NCBI RefSeq assembly: GCF_017569205.1
Contig: NZ_CP071870.1
Span: 3,366,974 to 3,430,973, forward strand
Direction: 5' to 3'
Length of the DNA stretch: 64,000 nt
DNA from: Propioniciclava sp. MC1595
Lineage (GTDB): Bacteria; Actinomycetota; Actinomycetes; Propionibacteriales; Propionibacteriaceae
The first letter of the stretch is position 1. Each line of letters opens with the position of its first letter. Positions 17,633 to 26,181 of the stretch are shown piece by piece. The notes below the pieces were generated by a model. That model was not told the DNA's origin, ran no database searches, and worked only from the letters and a program-made list of their open reading frames with translations. A program made the translations under genes and the position numbers.

Positions 17633-19236
17633 CGGGTGGGTGTGACGGTTTCCCGGAGGTGGCTCCGGTGGGCAGGGGTTCCAGGGTCCCGGTGGGTGTT
17701 TCGGCTTGTCGGGGCAGGGTCCGGGCTGTCGTGTCAGGTGCTGTCCAGAGTGGTGAGGGTGGTCAGGGCGCCGATGAGGACGGCCGCCCAGGGGTGGTGG
17801 GCGGCGTAGCGGAGCCGCACCTGTCGGCTGCCCCGGACCAGGACGGCGGGGATCGTGTACAGCCGGTAGCGGAGCCTCTTGGGTTCCCACCGGCGGGCAC
17901 TGTCAGCGTCGGCCAGGGCGAGCATCTGCATCCAGGCGGTGAGCTCGCAGGCGAGGGCGACGATGGCGCACCAGACCTGGTTCTGCGCGAACGAGTACAG
18001 GGGCAGGTTCGTCAGCCCAGTGTCTTTGGCGAGCCGGATCCGGTCCTCGCAGCGGGCCCTTCGACGGTGGCGGAGTTCGAGGTCGGCCAACTGGCCGCGG
18101 GTGGTGTTGGTGGCGAACGCGGTGATGCGGTGGCCGTCGACGTCGGTGATCCGTAGTTGGGCGCCGGGATGGGGGCGTTCTTTGCGGATGATGACCCGCA
18201 TCCCGGGCGGCCAGCCCGACAGGTCGAGCAGCCCGGTGAGTTCGGCGACCCAGGCGCCGTCGCGGGGCTGCCGGTCGGCGTCGTAAGCGGGGGTCCACAC
18301 GCGGTCTGGGATCTTCTCGATCAGCATGCCGGCGTCGCTGGGCAGGGTCCAGCCGACCGAGTACTGGACCCGTTGGCCGGTGAGCCAGTCGAGGAGTTGG
18401 TGGCTGTGCCCGGCACCATCGGCCCTGACCAACACCCGTTTCCCGGGCCGCGTGGCGGACCGGCCCGGCAGCTGCTTGAACGCTTGCCGCAGGACGGTGA
18501 TGTGGTCGGCGGCGGTGTTGGAGCCGGCGTTCCCGGGCCGCAGCAAGAGGGCGAGGGGCTCCCCGGTCCCATCACGGCCGTGATCGACGAACACGCACAA
18601 GGGGTGGAACCCGTAGCCCTTCTTGAACGTCGGCTTGGCATGCTCCTTGTCCGAGTGCGCCGTCACCAACGTGGCGTCCACGTCCACGATCAACGGGTGC
18701 TCCACGCTCATGCCGGAGTCGGGGGCGTGCTCACCGGCCAGCAACCAGGCGCGGGTCCGGGCAGCGGCGCGGGCGGCGTCGATGGCCTTCAACACCCGTG
18801 GGGCATCGGCGGCGAGCAGGCTGATCAGCCTCGAGATGGTCGGGTCGGAAGCCACCATCCCGTAGACGGCCGGCTCGGACCGGAGCAGCGCAGCATCGGC
18901 GAGGCAGTCCCCACCCAACGCCAGAGTGATCGCCAGGTCGGACAGGATCTTGCCCGGGTCGTGGGTCGCGAGCGGTTTCCGCCACCGCGCCAACGCCGTC
19001 GACAACTCGCGGGTGAGGCCGGTCACCACCGCTGTCTTCGTGAGCAGCATGCCGCCGGCGTGGCCCACGACCCGGGTGGCTCCGGCGTCGTGGCGGGGTT
19101 GGGGATACGCGGCGGTACGCTTCACGTTGAAAGTGCTTCCTTCGCGTGGGGTGAGTGGGACTTCGCAATCACATTCTCCCAAGCCGGAAGCACTTTCGCT
19201 GTTCAAACCACCGAGTCAGACCCCACCCTCATGAAA
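17633..19236 (-). mobile_element. IS1380-family element, approximate extent
   Basis: Ends are not clear. The best imperfect inverted match is GGGTGGGTGTGAC near 17635 and the complement of GGGTGGGGTCTGAC near 19218-19234. These would give an element of about 1.6 kb, right for the family, but the match is weak and I see no target duplication. Confidence 0.4.
17734..19125 (-). CDS. IS1380-family transposase
   Basis: A 463-residue protein from the GTG at 19125, preceded by GGAAG; the open frame continues upstream to 19206. It has the IS1380/IS4-like DDE layout: LIVDVDATLVTAHSDKEHA with the first Asp, VLVRADGAGHSHQLLDWLTG with the second, and a C-terminal ARCEDRIRLAKDTGL with the Glu, all present. 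Length and motifs suggest an intact enzyme. A 12-bp inverted pair, GAAAGTGCTTCC at 19129-19140 and its complement at 19186-19197, lies just upstream and may be its operator. Confidence 0.9.
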   Translation of the reverse strand: MKRTAAYPQPRHDAGATRVVGHAGGMLLTKTAVVTGLTRELSTALARWRKPLATHDPGKILSDLAITLALGGDCLADAALLRSEPAVYGMVASDPTISRLISLLAADAPRVLKAIDAARAAARTRAWLLAGEHAPDSGMSVEHPLIVDVDATLVTAHSDKEHAKPTFKKGYGFHPLCVFVDHGRDGTGEPLALLLRPGNAGSNTAADHITVLRQAFKQLPGRSATRPGKRVLVRADGAGHSHQLLDWLTGQRVQYSVGWTLPSDAGMLIEKIPDRVWTPAYDADRQPRDGAWVAELTGLLDLSGWPPGMRVIIRKERPHPGAQLRITDVDGHRITAFATNTTRGQLADLELRHRRRARCEDRIRLAKDTGLTNLPLYSFAQNQVWCAIVALACELTAWMQMLALADADSARRWEPKRLRYRLYTIPAVLVRGSRQVRLRYAAHHPWAAVLIGALTTLTTLDST

Positions 19237-19696
19237 GCGCGAGGTTAGCGGTGGCTGGCTCCACCTGTCCCTAGCCAAGCTATCGGGGCCCTGTGACAGT
19301 TCGTTGCCTGTCCAGCCACCGCCTGTTGATGTGGCCTGGGTTTGGCCGGCCCCGACCACCGTTGGGTGGTCGCGGCCGAGCTCGACTGGTTGTTCCTGTT
19401 GGTGGCCGGCCACGTGGAGCTGACTGACGCGGTGCTCGCTGATCCTGGGTTGGAGGCCCACCAGGTGCTGATGAACGCACCCTTGGACTGGACCAGCGAC
19501 ACGATCAACCCGCCCTTCTCGCAATGCCAGTGAGTCACCGGAACTTCCGTCTCTCAGGGTGCAAGGCGAACATCCGGACATGCCGCCGTCCGGAAGTGCC
19601 GATGGGCTGACGTTGACGCACAGCGACCGACCGTTGCGGTGCGCCCTATGGTGTACCGCATGCGGCTGGCCCCTGACCTGCGGATCGTTCTCAAGA
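19237..19696. other. No confident gene; possible remnant sequence
   Basis: A short plus-strand ORF at 19342-19533 reads smoothly (VVAAELDWLFLLVAGHVELT near its start) but has no start signal and no family I know. It may be the end of a gene lost to the neighbouring insertion sequence. Nothing else is supported here. Confidence 0.35.
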
Positions 19697-20756
19697 GTGG
19701 CTGAGAAACCAGAGGTCACGACTGTCACCCGCCGGGTCTCGTTGCCCCCAGGGTCGCCGCCGCTGTCCACCCTCATGCCGCCATGGCTCGGTCATGATGG
19801 TTCATACGTGCTCGCTGAGCTCGACGTAGACGCTCCTCGCGGCCCGTGGGCGATGATCGATCTCGACTCCGGCCGGGCGGGTGTCGGGCGCCGGATGCGG
19901 CAGATCTGGGGGGCACTTCTGGACGGTCAGGGACCCGCAACTGCTCGGCACCTCTGGCGGCGTCATCGAGGTCGACCTGAGCGGCCCCAGCACGGTGCGT
20001 GAACTGCATCAGGGGGTTGGCCACGGCCGCGACGGTGCGGAGACGGAGTTCCTCCGCCTGGACCATCGCCACGTCCTGGCTGCAGCGCTCGGACAACAGA
20101 GAGCCAAGGTCATCGATCTGGACCGCTGGGCCGTCGTGAACTCACAAGTCGAAATCACTTCGCCGTGGGTAGCGCTTGGCGACACCCCCACGCGAATCTG
20201 GTCGCTACCAAGAGGAGAAGTCGCCTCCCTGAACGCCTCGCACGAGGTGACGCACCGGACAACTGCCCCTGCCGCGCTGGCCGCAGCTCGCTCGACGCGC
20301 GCGCTGTATGCACTCGTCGGCGAGCTGCGGCCGCGTCGCGGCACCGCCTGGTGGCATGCAATTGGCCGGGACCTACTTCCCACCGGTCTCCAGCAGTATC
20401 TGGACAGCCCGCTGGACGAGGTTGAGCTCTGCAAGCTGGACCCTCGAACCCTCGAAGTCAAGGCCGCCCGTCGCCTCGGCTCCCTCGCGCAGGTGCTGGA
20501 GGAAGCGCTCGCCACCACCCTTGCCGATGATGAGGAGTGGAGCACCGGCCTGCTGCACCGCTGCCTCAGCACCGATGCTGCCGGAAGGCCCGCCCTCGTG
20601 GCCGGCAGTCGTGTCGTCGTCCTCGATGACAACACGCTAAGGCCGGTCACGGATACACGACTCCCCAATACCGGGTCGTCCACCTGGGCATCTCAAAACG
20701 GCCAATCCCGAGCTGTTGCTACCAGTTCCGACCGGGTATACATCGCTGACTGGTGA
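19697..20756 (+). pseudogene. Unknown protein, frameshifted
   Basis: An N-terminal part in one frame (from about 19697, including WLGHDGSYVLAELDVDAPRG and WAMIDLDSG) is followed from about 19881 by a longer part in another frame to 20756. Both have natural amino-acid content and together would make about 350 residues with repeated 'xVIDLDRW'-like strands, as in a beta-propeller. The shift lies in 19870-19925, a G-rich stretch. I do not recognise the family. Confidence 0.5.
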
Positions 20757-20827
20757 TGTCCCAGCAGCGTCCTGTCAGGCCGCAGGTCGCGACTACCTCG
20801 TGGGGAGGTGGAGCGAGAATTCACCCC

Positions 20828-21310
20828 ATGAGGTACTGCGCGCAGATGGCCGCCACGGAGGTGGTCCAGATCATCGCGTGGCTTGAGGCCGCCGGTGTGA
20901 TCTATCAGATCAACGGTGGATGGGGCGTCGACGGACTGGTGGGCCGACAGACCCGCCCGCACCAAGATCTAGACGTGTTCATCGATGCACATCACGAGGC
21001 CAACTTCTTGACCTGGCTGACCTCTCGCGGTTACCGGGTCACGCAGGATTGGCGCCCGGTCCGCGTCGAACTCTCGAGCCCCGGAGGGCGAGTGGATGTT
21101 CACCCGATGCGAATGGATGCGGCCGGCAATGGGGTGCAAGAGGGCCTCGACGGCGAGGTGTATGTCCACGCCGCTGAGCATCGAGTCAACGGTCACATCG
21201 ACGGGCACGCGGTCGTCGTAGCCAGCGCCCAGCGGGCGCGGGCGCTTCGCAGTGGCTACCCTCCGCGCGAGGTCGACCTACACGATCTCGCCCTGCTCGA
21301 CGACCTGTAA
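20828..21310 (+). CDS. Nucleotidyltransferase, lincosamide-nucleotidyltransferase-like
   Basis: A 160-residue protein. INGGWGVDGLVGRQTRPHQD followed by LDVFI is the metal-binding nucleotidyltransferase motif (Gly-Gly-Trp-x-x-Asp, then His-x-Asp-x-Asp) shared by LnuA/LinA enzymes, which adenylylate lincosamide antibiotics, and by related families with other substrates. A third acidic residue is likely in GRVDVHPM. The length matches the short Lnu class. Resistance itself cannot be inferred from sequence; many homologues in environmental actinobacteria are untested. The next gene downstream is a tyrosine recombinase on the same strand. Confidence 0.75.
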   Translation: MRYCAQMAATEVVQIIAWLEAAGVIYQINGGWGVDGLVGRQTRPHQDLDVFIDAHHEANFLTWLTSRGYRVTQDWRPVRVELSSPGGRVDVHPMRMDAAGNGVQEGLDGEVYVHAAEHRVNGHIDGHAVVVASAQRARALRSGYPPREVDLHDLALLDDL

Positions 21311-21383
21311 GGCATCCTGTTCTGCCGCACGCAGGTGGTCACTTGTGTATGGCGTGGCCGTCGGGTCGGGAACATCATCGGGT

Positions 21384-22304
21384 ATGTCCAGTGCTGAGCC
21401 TGTCCTGTTCCCCGTCCTCATCGACGCTGCCACCGATCCCTTGGTGAAGGCGGTCGCTGCCTATCTGGCCCGCTACCGGGCCCAGACCCGCGTGCACACC
21501 GAGTCCGACCTGCGCGCGTTTCTGGTGTGGTGCCGGGAACGGGGTATCGACCCGTTGAAGGCGAGCCGCGCGCAGATCGAGTTGTACGTCCGCTGGATGC
21601 AGGAAGTCCGCCACTTCCAGCCGTCCACGGTCAGCCGACGCGTGTCGGTGGTGGTTGGCTTCTACCGCACCTGTGTCATCGACCAAGTCCTGGCCCAGTC
21701 GCCAGCGGACTACGTGCGCCGCCCGAACGTACCACCCGAGTCACCCACGCTCGGCTTGTCACATCTGCAATTCGAAGCCCTGCTCAGCGCGGCGCGCACC
21801 TCAGGCAACACCAACGACTTCGCCCTGGTGACCATGCTCGGCCTGCTCGGGTTGCGGATCTTCGAAGCCTGCGGCGCCAACATCACCGACCTCGGTGAGG
21901 AACACGGGCATCGCGTCCTGAAGGTCCGCGGGAAGGGCGGCAAGGTCGTCCTCACCCCCCTGCCACCCGCCGTCCAGCGGGCGATCGAACGCGCTGTCGG
22001 CGGTCGCGCCGACGGACCCATCCTGCGCACGATCCGAGGGACCCGCATGGACCGGCATGCCGCGACCCGCCGGTTGAAGCACCTCGCCGACCAGGCCGGC
22101 GTGCGGCTACCCAGGATGCACCCCCACATGCTGCGTCACACGTTCGTGACGACCATGCTGGATGCCGGCGTCGACCTCCGCGACGTGCAGATCGCGGCCC
22201 GGCACGCCGACCCGCGAACCACGATGCGCTACGACCGAGCCCGCAAGAACCTCGACCGTCACCCGAACTACATCCTCGCCGCCTACATGGCCTCCGGCAC
22301 CTGA
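21384..22304 (+). CDS. Tyrosine recombinase / integrase
   Basis: A 306-residue XerC/D-sized protein from the ATG at 21384. Core-binding domain at about residues 15-105, catalytic domain with Arg in LGLLGLRIFEACGANITDL, Lys in KVRGKGGKVVLTPL, MHPHMLRHTFVTTMLDAGVD with His-x-x-Arg, and ARHADPRTTMRYDRAR with final His and Tyr. All catalytic residues are present. It is alone, unlike the three in the RIT element, and no attachment site was recognised next to it; integron-type or phage-like integrases of this size are common in accessory regions. Confidence 0.9.
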   Translation: MSSAEPVLFPVLIDAATDPLVKAVAAYLARYRAQTRVHTESDLRAFLVWCRERGIDPLKASRAQIELYVRWMQEVRHFQPSTVSRRVSVVVGFYRTCVIDQVLAQSPADYVRRPNVPPESPTLGLSHLQFEALLSAARTSGNTNDFALVTMLGLLGLRIFEACGANITDLGEEHGHRVLKVRGKGGKVVLTPLPPAVQRAIERAVGGRADGPILRTIRGTRMDRHAATRRLKHLADQAGVRLPRMHPHMLRHTFVTTMLDAGVDLRDVQIAARHADPRTTMRYDRARKNLDRHPNYILAAYMASGT

Positions 22305-22352
22305 CAGCGCTCGACGGCACCGGATGGGCAGGCCCACCAAATGTGATGGTGC

Positions 22353-23002
22353 TCAGCGACCCGGGTAGCGCCCGGGCGGGGGCTGCGACCGTGGCGGTGT
22401 CCGGCGTTCCTGCGCTGAGCCGTCGATCCGACCCGTGACCCGCTCCCACGATGGACCCGCGGCATCCATGCCGGGAGCCGGCTTGTCGGGGCTGGTGGTA
22501 CCGACAGCAGCGGGCAGGGACGCCAGCCAGCGGAGGGCGACCGCTGCCGCCTGCTGGTGCCGCGCGTCCACCTGACCCAGACGGTCAGCGATCACGGTGG
22601 CGCTCACCAATCCGGCCGCGTGGAGGGCACGCACGAAGTTGAGGTCCTTCTCCCGGTGGGCGCACAACTTCGCCACGCACAGGTCTTCCGGCTCCAGGCA
22701 CCAGCCGATGAACTGCGGCCGCCCCGACGGCGCCGCCGTATTCGTGTTCTGGACCCGTGCTGCTCCTCAAACGGTGACCACTCCCCAGCGACCCCCTCGA
22801 TCAGGTCCGCCAACTCGGCGGTCACCGTGTTGTTGTCGGAGATGGGCAGCACGTCGACCTCCACCGACATGGTCGCCTCGACCGGTAGTTCGTCCTCGCC
22901 GAAGCTGCCCAAGATCGCCTGGGACCCCACGATGATCACCGCCGGATGCCCGATGATCTGGCACGCCCTCCGGATCGCATGCTCCAACTGGTCGCGTCTC
23001 AT
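22353..23002 (-). pseudogene. Nucleotidyltransferase (AbiEii/DUF6036-like), frameshifted
   Basis: From the ATG at 23002 the first frame encodes MRRDQLEHAIRRACQIIGHP, AVIIVGSQAILGSF and SVEVDVLPI, a Gly-Ser...Asp-x-Asp nucleotidyltransferase core. Near 22740-22755 the frame is lost. The expected continuation, FIGWCLEPEDLCVAKLCAHR then EKDLNFVRAL, is in another frame and runs to 22353. The start overlaps the stop of the HTH gene by 4 bases, so this was the second gene of an AbiE-like toxin/antitoxin pair. It is probably inactive, unless the shift is a sequence error. Confidence 0.7.
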
Positions 23003-23517
23003 CGGCCGACCACCGCCAGCACCTTCGCCCGCTCCGACTGCGGCAACAATCCACCCAACGGCGACACCTCCCGCATCTGCACCGAGTCGGTGTCTAGGCC
23101 GGTCATCACACGGCGCAGCCCGGGAACGTCGCGCTGCTCCACCAACACCTCCCACCGGCCCAGGTTCGACACATGAGGTTCACCCTGAACGCGGTGCCGC
23201 AACCGCTCCACGTTCCGCCGGATCGTCGGCACCCAGTCGTCCAACACGCCGGTGTCCAGATGAGTGGCCAACTGGCGGTGCAGGCGCCAACTCCGCAGGT
23301 GCGACCGGTCCAACTCCACCCGGACCGGGCGACGCACCACCTCAAGCCGATACCCCAAGCACGACAGCAGCCGATCCAGCATCTCGTCGCTCATCTCGAT
23401 CCGGCCCGACAAGAACTGACTGATACTCGGCTGCCGCACCCCACTCATCCGCGACAACTCCGACTGAGACACCTTGCTCTCAGTCATCACCTCGCGCAGG
23501 ACCTCCCGACCACCCAT
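22999..23517 (-). CDS. XRE-family HTH protein, probable antitoxin of an AbiE-like pair
   Basis: A 172-residue protein from the ATG at 23517. The N-terminal HTH is KVSQSELSRMSGVRQPSISQ followed by FLSGRIEMSDEML. The C-terminal region (about residues 70-172) has no family I can name; it includes PTIRRNVERLRHRVQGEPHV. The gene overlaps the nucleotidyltransferase by 4 bases. Its partner is frameshifted, so it may persist as a solitary regulator. Confidence 0.75.
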   Translation of the reverse strand: MGGREVLREVMTESKVSQSELSRMSGVRQPSISQFLSGRIEMSDEMLDRLLSCLGYRLEVVRRPVRVELDRSHLRSWRLHRQLATHLDTGVLDDWVPTIRRNVERLRHRVQGEPHVSNLGRWEVLVEQRDVPGLRRVMTGLDTDSVQMREVSPLGGLLPQSERAKVLAVVGR

Positions 23518-23668
23518 GCCCGGACTATAGCATCCAGAGCTATGGGAAGGAGTGGTCCGCAAACGCACTACTCTGCCGCGCCCCGGGGGTGTCGCGGTGG
23601 GCCCCATCCTGTCCCATGCCGATCATCGTCTGGCTGGTTGTCGGCGCTTGGACGGTCTCGCGCGTACG

Positions 23669-23929
23669 TCAGGGCTTGAACGTCAGCGTGTAGGAGAAGA
23701 AGTTGCCGTGGTGCTCCGCGGGTCGGAAGCCAGCCGACGTTGCCCAGGCTGTGACCGTGCGGCGGAGCGGGTAGTCGGGGTCGGTGAGGAGTTCGCTGAT
23801 ACCCAGCTTGCCCGCCGGCTCCAGCACTCGGCGGCATTCGCGGAGCATCCGAACCGGTTCGGGAATCTCGCCGGTCACGGTGATCAGGTACACCCTGCCC
23901 GCCGACGCGTGCGAGGCGTACACGGGCAC
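23669..23929 (-). pseudogene. SAM-dependent methyltransferase, C-terminal fragment
   Basis: GRVYLITVTGEIPEPVRMLR, ECRRVLEPAGKLGISELLTD and AGFRPAEHHGNFFSYTLTF match the second half of class I methyltransferases (motifs after the SAM-binding loop). The first half, with the glycine-rich motif I, is missing: upstream sequence is unrelated. It is a gene remnant at the boundary between the accessory region and the core chromosome. Confidence 0.65.
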
Positions 23930-23985
23930 CTACCAGGCGCTCCAGCAGGCCGACCAGCGGCTCACCCGCTCCTGATCCGTGGGGC

Positions 23986-25209
23986 TCAGTGGCCCCGCAC
24001 CTGCGGCGGCTCGTGGGCGCAGAAGGGTTCCTCGGCCAGATAGTCGCCGGTCATGGCGTACGCCCTGGCCCGGGACCCGCCGCACGCGTCGCGGTAGCCG
24101 CAGACGCCGCACTTGCCCTTGAGCAGGGTGCGGTCGCGCAGCTCCTTGAACACGGGCGCGTTGCGGTAGATCTCGATGATGTCGTCGTCGCGGATGTTGC
24201 CCGCCTTGATCGGCAGGAACCCCGACGGCATGACGTCGCCGGTGTGGCTGATGAAGATGAACCCGTCGCCGTCGTTGACGTTGCGGGCGCGCCCGATGCC
24301 GTCGCTCTGCGAGTAGTGCATGCCGCGGGTCATCACCTCGTGGACGTCCTCGTCGGCGCCCGCGCGCACCTCGGCGCGCTTGCGCTGCATGACGACGCGC
24401 GAGTACTGCGGGGCGGCGGTCGCCTTGATGTCGAACGGGGCCGTCTTGCTCAGGTCGTAGAGCTGGTGGAAGACCGACTCGAACTCCTCCGCGGACGCCA
24501 CGTCGTCGGCCTTCGCCCGGCCCATGGGCACCAGGAAGAAGACCTCCCAGAACACGACGCCGAGGGTCGTCATGAGCTCGGTCATGGCGTCCATGTCGTC
24601 GATGTTGGCCTTGCGGATCACCGTGTTGACCTGCGTCGACAGGCCGACCTCCTGAGCCTCGCGCAGGATGCGCAGGCCGTGGTCGAAGCTGCCCTTCACG
24701 CGGCGGAACTCGTCGTGGATCTCGGCGTTCGACCCGTCGAGGGAGATGGCCAGGCGGGTCAGGCCGACGTCCTTGAGCTGCTGCAGGAGCTCCTTGGTGG
24801 CCAGCGAGGTCGTCGCGGGCGTGATGCCCATGCGCATGCCCAGGTTGGCGCCGTACTCGACGAGCTCGACGATGTCGGGGCGCTTGAAGCAGTCGCCGCC
24901 CGAGAAGACGAACACGATCGGGCCGAACTCGCGCAGGCGGCGCATCATCGCCTTCGCCTCGTCGGTGGTGAGTTCGCCCTTGTCGCGCAGGGGCTGCGCC
25001 ATGGCGCGGCAGTGCTGGCAGGCGAGGTCGCAGGCCTGGGTGGTCTCCCAGATCGCGATGAACGGCGCCGAGTCGAAGTCGAGGTTCCGGCGCGACGGTG
25101 CGCTGTGCGGGTGACCGCCGGGGTGGCCCCCCGGGTGCCCGCCGGGATGCCCTCCCGGGTGTCCGGGGTGACCGCCCGGGTGACGCGGCGTTGCTGCGAG
25201 GTCAGTCAT
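23986..25209 (-). CDS. Radical SAM/SPASM protein with a His-Pro-Gly-rich N-terminus
   Basis: A 407-residue protein from the ATG at 25209. Residues about 10-33 are repeats of His-Pro-Gly-Gly. The radical SAM cluster motif is CDLACQHC (Cys-x3-Cys-x2-Cys), followed by FSGGDCFKRPD and a TIM-barrel-like core (LTRLAISLDGSNAEIHDEFR). The C-terminal SPASM-type region binds a further cluster: CGVCGYRDACGGSRARAYAM and the last Cys in PFCAHEPP. The architecture matches TIGR04053-type proteins, relatives of the heme d1/AhbD-like enzymes. No peptide precursor gene is seen next to it, so peptide modification is not supported. The His-rich head may bind metal (inference). Confidence 0.85.
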   Translation of the reverse strand: MTDLAATPRHPGGHPGHPGGHPGGHPGGHPGGHPHSAPSRRNLDFDSAPFIAIWETTQACDLACQHCRAMAQPLRDKGELTTDEAKAMMRRLREFGPIVFVFSGGDCFKRPDIVELVEYGANLGMRMGITPATTSLATKELLQQLKDVGLTRLAISLDGSNAEIHDEFRRVKGSFDHGLRILREAQEVGLSTQVNTVIRKANIDDMDAMTELMTTLGVVFWEVFFLVPMGRAKADDVASAEEFESVFHQLYDLSKTAPFDIKATAAPQYSRVVMQRKRAEVRAGADEDVHEVMTRGMHYSQSDGIGRARNVNDGDGFIFISHTGDVMPSGFLPIKAGNIRDDDIIEIYRNAPVFKELRDRTLLKGKCGVCGYRDACGGSRARAYAMTGDYLAEEPFCAHEPPQVRGH

Positions 25210-25331
25210 GGGCGAGAGATTACTACGACGTGACGTAGGAGACTCCATCGCGGGTGCCGCCCTTCGCGCGCGGTGGCAACCGGACGCCCCGATCCGGGCG
25301 AATCGGGCGCCTCGGCTTACGCTGGTACGCG

Positions 25332-26165
25332 ATGAAGCTCATGATCCGCGGCCTGGTCGGCGTCGTGGCCGCCGCCGTGGTGGTCACGGGCTGCAGCGCG
25401 CCCGGTGCCGGGACGCCGGCGTCCAGCACCCCGTCGTCGCCGGTGGCGGCGCCGGTCGGACGCGCCGCCGAGTCGCCGCGCCCCGAGCTCTCGGCGTCCC
25501 CCAGCCCGGTGGCGACCCCCAGCCCCACCCCCTCCTCCACCCGGACGCCGACGCCCACGCCGGCACCCACCCCGCCCACGCACCCGACGGACTCCCCCAA
25601 GGCCGGGAAGGCCACCGGACCCATCACCGACACCCCGTTCGAGGTCGACGGGATCCCGGTCGTCAGCAAGGACCACCGCCTCTCGGCGTCCTACGTGCCG
25701 CCGTGGGCGGGCGAGCCGAACGGCCTGCACCCTGACGCGACGGCCGGCTTCAAGGCGCTCCAGGCCGCCGCGAAGGCGGACGGGCTGCGCCTCACCATCC
25801 GGTCCGGCTACCGGAGCCACGCCACCCAGAAGGCGAGCTTCGCCAACGCGCGCAAGCAGTACAACGAGAAGACCGCGCGGCTCTACTTCGCCGAGGCCGG
25901 GGCGTCCGAGCACCAACTCGGCCTCGCGCTCGACGCCTGGGACGGCAAGAACCGAGGCACCGCCTTCGCCCGCACCCCGCACGCGAGGTGGCTGGCCGAG
26001 CACGCCCACGAGTTCGGCTTCATCGTGCGCTACCCGCAGGACAAGACGCACATCACCGGTTACGCGTGGGAGTCCTGGCACCTGCGCTGGGTCGGCACCG
26101 AGGTGTCCCAGCACTTCACCCCCGGCTCGGGCCTGACCCTCGAGGAGTACCTCGGGCTGGCCTGA
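25332..26165 (+). CDS. VanY-like D-Ala-D-Ala carboxypeptidase, lipoprotein
   Basis: A 277-residue protein from the ATG at 25332, with signal sequence and lipobox VVVTGC, then a long Pro/Thr/Ser linker (about residues 25-95) that would span the cell wall. The catalytic domain has GYRSHATQKASF, the zinc motif SEHQLGLALDAWD (His...Asp) and AWESWHLRWVG (Glu...His), the residues needed in the VanY/DacB-type peptidase fold. It would trim the terminal D-Ala of peptidoglycan stems. It is a housekeeping-type cell-wall gene; vancomycin resistance is not implied because no VanA-type neighbours exist. Confidence 0.88.
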   Translation: MKLMIRGLVGVVAAAVVVTGCSAPGAGTPASSTPSSPVAAPVGRAAESPRPELSASPSPVATPSPTPSSTRTPTPTPAPTPPTHPTDSPKAGKATGPITDTPFEVDGIPVVSKDHRLSASYVPPWAGEPNGLHPDATAGFKALQAAAKADGLRLTIRSGYRSHATQKASFANARKQYNEKTARLYFAEAGASEHQLGLALDAWDGKNRGTAFARTPHARWLAEHAHEFGFIVRYPQDKTHITGYAWESWHLRWVGTEVSQHFTPGSGLTLEEYLGLA

Positions 26166-26181
26166 CGTGCCAGACTGCCGC

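Noticed and set aside
19342..19533. 63-residue ORF with smooth sequence
   Set aside because: No start signal, no family, next to an insertion sequence; listed only as a possible remnant.
23905..23979. Plus-strand segment reading EAYTGTYQALQQADQRLTRS, like the end of an FGGY sugar kinase
   Set aside because: Only about 25 residues, no start and no upstream kinase sequence; could be a tiny remnant but cannot be supported.
25100..25190. Tandem short repeats, considered as a CRISPR-like or minisatellite array
   Set aside because: They lie in frame in the radical SAM gene and encode His-Pro-Gly units; no spacers.
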